NCBI GenBank assembly: GCA_052400665.1
Contig: JBQTGK010000004.1
Strand: one strand, 5' to 3'
Source of the DNA: JBQTGK01 sp052400665
GTDB lineage: Bacteria > Bacteroidota > Bacteroidia > Bacteroidales > Marinifilaceae
Length of the DNA: 64,000 nt
Shown here piece after piece: positions 18,024-25,574 of this stretch. The number at the start of each line of letters is the position of its first letter. Positions within the stretch are counted from its first letter, which is position 1. The translations under genes were made by a program, and so were the position numbers. Under the pieces are notes generated by a model, which worked only from the letters and a program-made list of their open reading frames with translations, did not search any database and was not told the DNA's origin.

Positions 18024-20150
18024 ATGAATAAGTTTTTTCCTTTTTTAATATTGCTTATCTCTTCTTTTTCTGGTTTTGCACAGAATAAGCTAACTGTTAA
18101 TCCAACCATTCAATATTATATTGGTGATGTTTCTGAATTAGACAGGAGCAAATTTTTTAACATGCATGCTACCTGGAGCGATGGAGGAATTACCGATGAT
18201 GAATATGAATTTTATACAGAAGAATTAAATGCTGGTTTCGGCCGTGGTTTTTGGGGACCTTTTTCCTGGGCTAAAAATAAGGCTGGTGGCGAAGTAGGTG
18301 TATATTCGGAAGATGAGGCTGATATCATTAGTAAAGGAAATTCACAGATAAATTATACTAAATCGCAAGCAACATGGTGGCGCCATTCTAACCGGCAGGT
18401 AGTAACCGAACATCCCGCAAATGTTGCTCGTTGGAGTATTGATAAAGTGAAAGCTGCCGATTGGTCTGCTCAATATTTTAAGCATTTTTTTACCGACGAA
18501 GATAGACCTCTTTGGTTTGAGCCAATGAATGAGCCCTTTGTTCATGCTGGAGATGATGCGTTTAGTGCAGAACAACCAGACGATCAGTTAATGCGTGAAC
18601 GTATGGCCGAATGGTTTGGTGCTATTGGTAAAAAGTTCGACGAAACACCAGAGTTGGCAAATGTAAATGTTGTGGGTTATTCCAGTGCATGGCCTTCCGT
18701 TGAGTTGTGGGATTTTGAACACTGGAATACCAGAATGAAAATGTTTATGGATGTTGCTGGTGATCACATGGATGCTTTTGCAACTCATATTTACGATGGA
18801 ATTAATGTAACAGGAGCCGATAGTAAAAGGTCAGGCTCTAACTCCGAAGCTCTTTTAGATTTAATAGAAACATATAGTTATACCAAATGGGGATTTATTA
18901 AACCTCATGCAATAACCGAATTTGGTGGAATTGAAAAAGGTTTTGGCGATGATTACAGTGATGTAAAAAGCGTTCAGTCGATAAAATCTATAAATCACAT
19001 CCTATTCAATCTTTTAGATCGGGAAAATAACATGATGATTGCGATTCCTTTTATAGGATCGAAAGCAACCTGGCATATTACTAAGGCTAATAACTATCAG
19101 CCTTATGGTTCGGTACTTTGGCGTCCAAAAAATATAGGTGTGCCGATTGATGAAAATACCGAATGGGTATATACTCCGAGGGTTTATTTTTACGAATTGT
19201 GGCAGGATGTGAAAGGCAAAAGGGTGCAAATCTCAGTGAATAATCCTGATATTGAAACTCAGGCTTTTGTTCATGAAAATAAACTTTATGTGGCATTGAG
19301 TAATTTGGATGAACAAAATTTAGTTGTTGATTTGAATCAATTTGAAGGACAGGAGAATGTTAGCAGTGTAAGAATTAAGAGTCTTAAAATTTGGGATGAT
19401 AAAAATCCAGTTTACTCTGATGAAACCCAATCTTCTGTTCCATCGGAACTAAGTTTAATACCCGATGAAACGGTTGTTATGGAATATTCTTTTAATAATC
19501 CGATTTCATTCACAAATAGCTTAAGAAGTACAAAATATTATACTAATCAACATCTAAAAACAATTTCAGGAAACCTGAAGTTTAACTTTAATGGTGTTGA
19601 TATTGGAAACGCCGGTGGTGTTGCTAATTTACGAGTATCTATCGGGAGAAAGCATGATAAATCTAAAAAACCAACTGTTCTGGTAAATGGTACTCAGGTA
19701 CCAGTTCCTGATAATTGGGCTGGTGGAGATCAGGCAAACCGTGATGATTTTTTTGGGATGATTAATATTCCAGTTCCATTCGAGAATTTAAAAGCAGATA
19801 ACGAAATTGATATAAAGTTTCCAGACTCGGAAGGAAGAGTGAGTTCGGTAATTTTACAAGTTGGATTATACGAAGAAGCCATTGCTACAGGTATTGAAGA
19901 TGCAGTTCAATATGGAGTTACAATATACCCAAGTTTGGTTACTGAAGGTTGGATGAAGATATTAATGAAAGAAAATATATTCAATAAGTATGAGCTTATT
20001 GGAATAAATGGTAATGTGTGCAGATCTCAATTTATAAATAAAGGACAATCAGAATTACATGTCATAAATATGCCCGAAACCAAAGGGATGTACATTGTTC
20101 GTTTAACAGGAGATAATGCAATTTATACTCAAAAAATAATTGTGAATTAG
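18024..20150 (+). CDS. GH86 beta-agarase/beta-porphyranase with T9SS sorting domain
   Basis: Endo-acting GH86 enzyme of 708 residues that should cut the agarose or porphyran backbone outside the cell. Signal peptide 'FLILLISSFSGFAQ'. The barrel holds 'WFEPMNEPFVHAGDD' with acid/base Glu 170 and 'HAITEFGGIEKG' with nucleophile Glu 299. Beta-sandwich domains follow (about 390-630). The last 75 residues ('VTIYPSLVTEGWMKILM' to 'NAIYTQKIIVN') form a type-A C-terminal sorting domain for type IX secretion, so the enzyme is likely released or attached at the surface. It is the only protein in the locus where I see such a tail. It is in its own unit with a C-run motif 60 nt upstream and a terminator behind. 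Agarase versus porphyranase cannot be told by eye. Confidence 0.88.
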   Translation: MNKFFPFLILLISSFSGFAQNKLTVNPTIQYYIGDVSELDRSKFFNMHATWSDGGITDDEYEFYTEELNAGFGRGFWGPFSWAKNKAGGEVGVYSEDEADIISKGNSQINYTKSQATWWRHSNRQVVTEHPANVARWSIDKVKAADWSAQYFKHFFTDEDRPLWFEPMNEPFVHAGDDAFSAEQPDDQLMRERMAEWFGAIGKKFDETPELANVNVVGYSSAWPSVELWDFEHWNTRMKMFMDVAGDHMDAFATHIYDGINVTGADSKRSGSNSEALLDLIETYSYTKWGFIKPHAITEFGGIEKGFGDDYSDVKSVQSIKSINHILFNLLDRENNMMIAIPFIGSKATWHITKANNYQPYGSVLWRPKNIGVPIDENTEWVYTPRVYFYELWQDVKGKRVQISVNNPDIETQAFVHENKLYVALSNLDEQNLVVDLNQFEGQENVSSVRIKSLKIWDDKNPVYSDETQSSVPSELSLIPDETVVMEYSFNNPISFTNSLRSTKYYTNQHLKTISGNLKFNFNGVDIGNAGGVANLRVSIGRKHDKSKKPTVLVNGTQVPVPDNWAGGDQANRDDFFGMINIPVPFENLKADNEIDIKFPDSEGRVSSVILQVGLYEEAIATGIEDAVQYGVTIYPSLVTEGWMKILMKENIFNKYELIGINGNVCRSQFINKGQSELHVINMPETKGMYIVRLTGDNAIYTQKIIVN

Positions 20151-20188
20151 TGTTTTTTTTCAAATAGTTAGTAAGATAGTTAGAAATT

Positions 20189-20224
20189 AAAAACTCACAC
20201 GGCATAAGCAGTGTGAGTTTTTTT
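20189..20224. terminator. bidirectional terminator
   Basis: Stem AAAAACTCACAC / GTGTGAGTTTTT with a 10-nt loop between the convergent GH86 and esterase genes; T-runs on both strands. Confidence 0.9.
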
Positions 20225-20234
20225 AGGAATAAAA

Positions 20235-21329
20235 TTACCAATGCAATGTGTCTTCTATAAATTTAATAAGAGCTTCTCCCATTAATTTCTGATCTTCGAG
20301 TTCAGGATGTCCTTTGCTATTTTTATAAGGCATAAAAAAGGTGTATATGTTATTGTCGTTTAACGATTTTACTGCCTTTTTTACATATTCGGGCCATTCT
20401 GAACCATCTTTTGTGGCATCCATACTTCCCAGCATGCAAATTATTTTAGCATTAGGATAGTGATTTCGCAGCTTGCCAATAAAATTAGCATACGATTTAA
20501 TAATAAACTCCTTAGTAGGTTCTTGGCTTGCGAATCGGTTTTTATATTGTTCGTGTTTCTGGAGTTTTACAATCCACGAATCATTCTGGAATAAATTTAC
20601 AACAACTAAATTTTTTGGATGAGAACTAAAATCCCATTTACTATTTTCTTTGTAAGGATCTTGCCTGTAATATAATTCGGGCATAATTTGATCGAACCAG
20701 CTAACTGTAATACCGATTCCACTTCGCGCAATACAAGAATAGTCTGCATCGAAATGTTTGGCAGTTAAAAAGGCATAGGAATGATAATTATTTGAATAAA
20801 TGCTATCCCAACGATCTTGTTCTGTTGCATCATCTACACCATATCCTACCGTTATCGAATTGCCATAAAACTCAATGCTTTTTGTTTTTTTCGAATTGGC
20901 AGGTAAAAGTTTTGCTTTGCCTTCTATCTTAAATCCATAGAATTGTGTTTTTCCAAATGTACATTCCGTTCTTCTGAATAATTCTACCCGATGTTTACCT
21001 TTCGATAAATTGTTTGCCAATATATATTCAGTTTTTAAAGTGTCGATATGTAAAATGCTATCTACAACACCATCAATAATAACATTGTAGTAATTGTCAC
21101 GTTCATTATTTTTAAGTGTTGTCTTTAGCTGTTCTCCTTCAAAATTTATGGCAACAGAAGCTCCCGACCAACATAATTCCGATGCTGTTGAATCTGCGGT
21201 CCAAACTGTTCGTCCCATATAGTTTAACGCCCTGGATGTAGGCAAAACATCGATTTGTTCCGTTAACTTGTTGCAAGAGGTAAAAACAAATACCAATAGC
21301 AGAAAAGTTAAAAAATAGTTCATTTTCAT
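20235..21329 (-). CDS. SGNH-hydrolase esterase lipoprotein (CE2-like)
   Basis: 364-residue two-domain esterase. The lipobox 'VFTSC' (Cys 19) anchors it. Residues 30-140 form a jelly-roll domain, and the SGNH fold starts at 'SIEFYGNSITVGYGVDD' with nucleophile Ser 158. The later blocks are 'VVNLFQNDSW' and a C-terminal 'KGHPELEDQKLMGEAL' carrying the His. The N-terminal jelly roll plus C-terminal SGNH layout is that of CE2 acetyl-esterases, so removal of O-acetyl groups from algal galactan is the likely role. It is convergent with GH86 and divergent from the DUF5060 gene, whose upstream region holds motif copy E. Confidence 0.8.
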   Translation of the reverse strand: MKMNYFLTFLLLVFVFTSCNKLTEQIDVLPTSRALNYMGRTVWTADSTASELCWSGASVAINFEGEQLKTTLKNNERDNYYNVIIDGVVDSILHIDTLKTEYILANNLSKGKHRVELFRRTECTFGKTQFYGFKIEGKAKLLPANSKKTKSIEFYGNSITVGYGVDDATEQDRWDSIYSNNYHSYAFLTAKHFDADYSCIARSGIGITVSWFDQIMPELYYRQDPYKENSKWDFSSHPKNLVVVNLFQNDSWIVKLQKHEQYKNRFASQEPTKEFIIKSYANFIGKLRNHYPNAKIICMLGSMDATKDGSEWPEYVKKAVKSLNDNNIYTFFMPYKNSKGHPELEDQKLMGEALIKFIEDTLHW

Positions 21330-21493
21330 AATTTAAAATTGATTGATAAATATAGACTGCAATTTCCTAATTTTTAGGCAAACCTTATTAGAACAGATTC
21401 AGTTTGTTAGTTATAGGTATGTGAATTGAAGTGTGTTGTAATCTGCATAAAATAAGCATGTTATAAAAGTGGTTTAGTTTGTGTTTTTAAATG

Positions 21494-21520
21494 CCCCCTG
21501 TTTTTGTGGGATTCTATCCC
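21494..21520 (+). promoter_or_regulatory. C-run direct-repeat motif (copy E)
   Basis: CCCCCT at 21494, exactly 19 nt, CCC at 21518. The second half also forms a dyad TGGGAT-TCT-ATCCCA. It ends 60 nt before the start at 21581 and lies in a divergent region, so it could serve both sides. Confidence 0.5.
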
Positions 21521-21580
21521 ATAATGACAGTTTTAGCTTGAGTAATTTTGAAAACATATTAACCGATTACACAATTTTTT

Positions 21581-23212
21581 ATGTCTACGATTAAACAATT
21601 TGTATTTGTCTTGTTGGGATTAATTTATTTTAATTCCACTCAGGCAGAAATAAAAAATGTAAAACACTCAAATAATATTAAGAACATTAAAAAATGGGAA
21701 GTTATTGATATTGCTTTTAGAGCTGATGTTAAAAAACAAAATCCTTTTGTTGTTGATTTTATAGCTGAGTTTACGAGTCCGAATGGAAAAGTGCAAAGGA
21801 TTCCGGGATTTTATAATGGAAACAAAACCTGGATACTTCGTTTTTCAGCATCGGAAGCAGGCAATTGGTCCTACACAACTCATTCTGAAATTAAAGCTTT
21901 AGATGCTAAAAAAGGAAAGCTTGTTGTAAGCGAGGATACGAGTAATGAGCACAAAGGTGGTGTGGTGCTAAATTCTGAAAAACCAACTCATTTTTTCTAC
22001 GAGAATGGGGATCCCTATTTTTTAACTGCTTTTGAGTGTGATTGGTTGTATGCTTTGGATTATCACAACGAAGAAGCTTTACCAAAGACTGATCATTTAT
22101 TAAATTTATTGAATGAAAATGGATTCAATCAGGTGGTGATGAATGTTTTTTCATACGATGTGAGTTGGAAAAAAGATGAGAAGTTAGCCAATCATCCTGA
22201 ACATGAGTATGGTGCTCCTAAAGATATATTTCCATTCCTAGGGAATAACGAGAAGCCTGATTATTCAAGTTTAAATGTAGAATTCTTCAAGAAATTAGAT
22301 CGAACAATTGCGTTGATGCATGATAAAAATATTGTTTCGCATTTAATGATTTACGTTTGGAATAAGCTGGTTGCGTGGCCAGATATGAATTCTGATGCTG
22401 ATAATATGTATTACGATTACGTGGTAAAACGTTATGGTGCATTTCCAAATGTGATGTGGGATGTATCAAAAGAAGCTTTGTACTACGGTCGTGCTGATGA
22501 TGAGTATATTTTAGAGCGCATAAAGAGATTGCGCGATGCCAATGTTTTTAATCGATTGATAACGGTACATGATTATGGATTCTGTAAGCGTCATGCAGAC
22601 TCAGTTGATTTTATATCTCGACAAGATTGGACTTATTCCCTATACAATAACATGTTGGATGATCACAATAAATACAAAAACAAGCCGGTATTTAATATTG
22701 AGCATGGAGGATACGAAGACTCGCCATATGAAGTATTTGTGGGGAGTTATATCGATCCAGAGGTGTGTTTACGAAGAAACTACCAATGTGTTTTTGCCGG
22801 TGTGTATTCAACTTATTATTGGCAAGCAGCTAGCTGGAATGTGGTAATTCACAATCCATATGAACAAGATGCAGATTTTATTAAACCAAAATTTGAGTAT
22901 TTCAAATACATGACGGATCTGTTTTCTAAGTTTGATTTTAGTGAGTTTAAACCCACACCTTGGCACAACCAAGCCGGTTATTGCTTAAAAAGTGATGATA
23001 CTTATTTATTTTATGTGCCTAAGGGAAGCTACAAATTTCGAGGAGAATTTTTATTTAAGGAAAATGAATCATTATACGTTCAATGGATGAATACCTTAAG
23101 TGGAGAGTATAGTGAACAGGTGGAACGAAATAAAAAGCAAGATTTTGAATCACCATGGTATGGAAAAGCAGATGCGATATTAATAATCAAACCTAATAAT
23201 AAAAAGAAGTAA
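21581..23212 (+). CDS. putative glycoside hydrolase, DUF5060 + DUF4038-like TIM barrel
   Basis: 543 residues with a signal peptide ending 'STQAE'. Residues 30-115 form a DUF5060 beta-sandwich ('WEVIDIAFRADVKKQNPF', 'GNWSYTTHSE'). Residues 130-450 form a TIM barrel of the DUF4038/GH140-like kind ('PYFLTAFECDWLYALDYHN'). Likely catalytic pair by position: Glu in 'NVMWDVSKEALYYG' on strand 4 and Glu in 'PVFNIEHGGYED' on strand 7, as in clan GH-A. A small C-terminal sandwich follows. The substrate is not known to me. Its stop overlaps the start of the next sulfatase (TAATG), so the two are translationally coupled and probably act on the same sulfated oligosaccharide. Confidence 0.72.
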   Translation: MSTIKQFVFVLLGLIYFNSTQAEIKNVKHSNNIKNIKKWEVIDIAFRADVKKQNPFVVDFIAEFTSPNGKVQRIPGFYNGNKTWILRFSASEAGNWSYTTHSEIKALDAKKGKLVVSEDTSNEHKGGVVLNSEKPTHFFYENGDPYFLTAFECDWLYALDYHNEEALPKTDHLLNLLNENGFNQVVMNVFSYDVSWKKDEKLANHPEHEYGAPKDIFPFLGNNEKPDYSSLNVEFFKKLDRTIALMHDKNIVSHLMIYVWNKLVAWPDMNSDADNMYYDYVVKRYGAFPNVMWDVSKEALYYGRADDEYILERIKRLRDANVFNRLITVHDYGFCKRHADSVDFISRQDWTYSLYNNMLDDHNKYKNKPVFNIEHGGYEDSPYEVFVGSYIDPEVCLRRNYQCVFAGVYSTYYWQAASWNVVIHNPYEQDADFIKPKFEYFKYMTDLFSKFDFSEFKPTPWHNQAGYCLKSDDTYLFYVPKGSYKFRGEFLFKENESLYVQWMNTLSGEYSEQVERNKKQDFESPWYGKADAILIIKPNNKKK

Positions 23213-24756
23213 TGAATTGGAATCGAAGTATAGTATATTCTTTGGCTGTAATAGCTGTTTTAAGTGTGAGTACAATAGCTAATGGACAGAAGAAAACTGA
23301 GGTTGAAAAACCGAATATCGTTGTGGTTTACGTCGATGATTTGGGCTATGGAGATTTGTCGTGTACAGGAGCAAAAGGAGTGGAAACTCCAAATGTTGAT
23401 AAATTAGCAGAAGGAGGCATCTTGTTTACCGATGCGCATTGCTCTGCAGCAACATGTACACCATCAAGATATTCATTGCTTACGGGAAGTTATGCATTTC
23501 GAAAAAATGCTGCAGTTTTAAAGGGTGATGCACCTTTACTAATTGAACCGGGAACACCTACTCTTCCTTCAATGTTGCAGAAAAATGGTTACAAAACCGC
23601 TGTTATTGGAAAATGGCATTTGGGTTTGGGTGATGGCAATGTAAATTGGAATGGTGATGTGAAACCTGGTCCTTTAGAAATTGGCTTTGATTATTCTTAT
23701 CTGATTCCAGCAACGGGCGATCGTGTGCCTTGCGTTTTGGTAGAAAATCATAAAGTGCTTGGATTGGATCTTAATGATCCGATTACTGTGAGTTACGATG
23801 GTAAAGTAGGAACAGATCCTACAGGAATCGAAAATCCAGATTTATTAAAATATGGAGCAGATGATCAGCATGGAAAAACAATTGTGAATGGCGTAAGTCG
23901 AATTGGGTACATGACCGGAGGTAATGCGGCTCGTTGGAAAGATGAAACCATTCCATATCAAATGCTTTCGAAAGCAAGAAGCTTTATCGATGAGAATCAG
24001 AATACTCCATTTTTCTTGTATTTTGCTTTTCATGATATTCATGTTCCTCATATGCCAGATTTACGTTTTGCTGGCAAAAGCACAATGGGTGCTCGTGGTG
24101 ATGCCATTGTTCAAATGGATTACATTACTGGACAGTTGGTTGATTATCTTGAGGCAAAAGGTGTTTTAGAGAATACATTAATCATTTTCTCATCAGATAA
24201 TGGTCCGGTTTTAAATGATGGGTATTCTGATAAAGCAGAAGAATTACGAGGTGATCATAAACCAGGAGGTATTTACCGAGGAGGGAAATATTCGTGCTAC
24301 GAAGCAGGTACAAGAGTACCTACCATTGCTTATTGGCCAAATAAAATTAAGGCAGGACAAACTAGTAATGCTTTAGTTGGTCATGTTGATTTGTATGCTT
24401 CAATAGCTTCTCTATTGAACTACGATTTGAAGGATGGTGAAGCTCCAGACAGCTTTAATCATTTGGATGCTTACTTGGGAAACGATTCAAAGGGAAGGTC
24501 AGAATTGCTTGAGGAAGCATACGCATTATCAATTCGTGAAGGAAAATGGAAATATATTGAGCCATCGAAAAATAAAGGCGACTGGATTATGGATATTAAG
24601 AACATAGAAAGCGGATTGAATACGAAAGCTCAATTGTATAATTTGGAAGAAGATCCTAAGGAACAAAATAACCTTGCCAATGTTAAGCCGAAATTGGCTA
24701 AAAAACTGGCTGAAAAAATTCAAAAAATCAGAGAAAAATCTCAAAGTAGAAAATAG
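23212..24756 (+). CDS. S1-type sulfatase, exported
   Basis: Sulfatase of 514 residues. The ATG shares a base with the stop of the upstream DUF5060 gene, which fixes the start. Signal peptide about 1-25. 'VVYVDDLGYGDLSCTGAKG' gives Asp 42-43. The maturation motif is C82-T-P-S-R followed by 'YSLLTGSYAFR'. 'IGKWHLGLGDGNVNWNG', 'FAFHDIHVPHMPD' and 'FSSDNGPVLNDGYSD' complete the site, the form found in S1 enzymes close to arylsulfatase A. The C-terminal tail is a Lys-rich helix. It lies second in the operon with the putative hydrolase; the next gene follows after 128 nt. Confidence 0.9.
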   Translation: MNWNRSIVYSLAVIAVLSVSTIANGQKKTEVEKPNIVVVYVDDLGYGDLSCTGAKGVETPNVDKLAEGGILFTDAHCSAATCTPSRYSLLTGSYAFRKNAAVLKGDAPLLIEPGTPTLPSMLQKNGYKTAVIGKWHLGLGDGNVNWNGDVKPGPLEIGFDYSYLIPATGDRVPCVLVENHKVLGLDLNDPITVSYDGKVGTDPTGIENPDLLKYGADDQHGKTIVNGVSRIGYMTGGNAARWKDETIPYQMLSKARSFIDENQNTPFFLYFAFHDIHVPHMPDLRFAGKSTMGARGDAIVQMDYITGQLVDYLEAKGVLENTLIIFSSDNGPVLNDGYSDKAEELRGDHKPGGIYRGGKYSCYEAGTRVPTIAYWPNKIKAGQTSNALVGHVDLYASIASLLNYDLKDGEAPDSFNHLDAYLGNDSKGRSELLEEAYALSIREGKWKYIEPSKNKGDWIMDIKNIESGLNTKAQLYNLEEDPKEQNNLANVKPKLAKKLAEKIQKIREKSQSRK

Positions 24757-24884
24757 CAGGTTCTAACTTATTTACAGCAAATACATATCTTCATCTTGTA
24801 TATTTTTAAGGATAGTAAGATGACGATTTACGTATAAATAGAAATAGTAAAAATGTTGATTTAATCGACTATTAAACCCAGATT

Positions 24885-25568
24885 ATGAAATTTAAACTTG
24901 GTATTATCGTTTTTCTTATCACTTGTGTATATACAAATATACAGGCACAGCAAACCTATACTTTAAAAGGGAAAGTAATTGCTTTTAAAAAGTATCCGGT
25001 GAATAATGTAAAGGTACTTGCTTCGAAAAGTAAGGACAAAACCCAAACAGATTCACTAGGAAATTTTACGATCGAGGTAAAATCGAAAAAAGATGTAGTG
25101 AAATTTAAAGCTGATGGTTTTGTAGGACAATCAATTCGAATTAAAGGAGAAAAGGATACAACAATTAATTTGATTTATATTGATAATGAAAGTTCTTATT
25201 ATAATGTGATTAAGGATGAGTTAATGTCAGAGGAAAGATTGGATTATTGTATTGAAAATCTTATAGATGAGAACAATAATTTTGATAGAATGGCTTCTAT
25301 TTTTCAGGTAATTCAATTTGTATATCCTTCTTCAAAAGTGGAAAATGTAAACGGGATGAACCAGATATTTTTAACCTCAAGAGGTCCTAATTCTCTTTCT
25401 TCTGGGATGGAGGCTTTACTAGTTGTTGACGGAATCATTACTGAGGATATTACGGGTATTAGTCCTGCTCAGGTAAAATCGGTAGAGGTTTTATTAGGGA
25501 ATGATGCTGCTGAATTTGGTTCTAGAGGAGCTAATGGTGCTGTTATTATTCACTTAAAAAATAATTAG
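24885..25568 (+). CDS. stand-alone carboxypeptidase-like + TonB-plug domain protein
   Basis: 227 residues, signal peptide ending 'NIQAQQ'. Residues 25-100 form a carboxypeptidase-regulatory-like domain ('YTLKGKVIAFKKYPVNNVKV', 'DSLGNFTIEV'). Residues 120-227 form a TonB-receptor plug domain ending 'SVEVLLGNDAAEFGSRGANG'-type, as in SusC N-termini. There is no beta-barrel: the protein stops right after the plug, and the next gene (GH97) begins 6 nt later in a different frame. It is not simply a broken SusC, since a tidy stop follows a complete plug. Function unknown; it could interact with TonB/ExbBD or with a barrel in trans. Confidence 0.75.
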   Translation: MKFKLGIIVFLITCVYTNIQAQQTYTLKGKVIAFKKYPVNNVKVLASKSKDKTQTDSLGNFTIEVKSKKDVVKFKADGFVGQSIRIKGEKDTTINLIYIDNESSYYNVIKDELMSEERLDYCIENLIDENNNFDRMASIFQVIQFVYPSSKVENVNGMNQIFLTSRGPNSLSSGMEALLVVDGIITEDITGISPAQVKSVEVLLGNDAAEFGSRGANGAVIIHLKNN

Positions 25569-25574
25569 AAGCCG

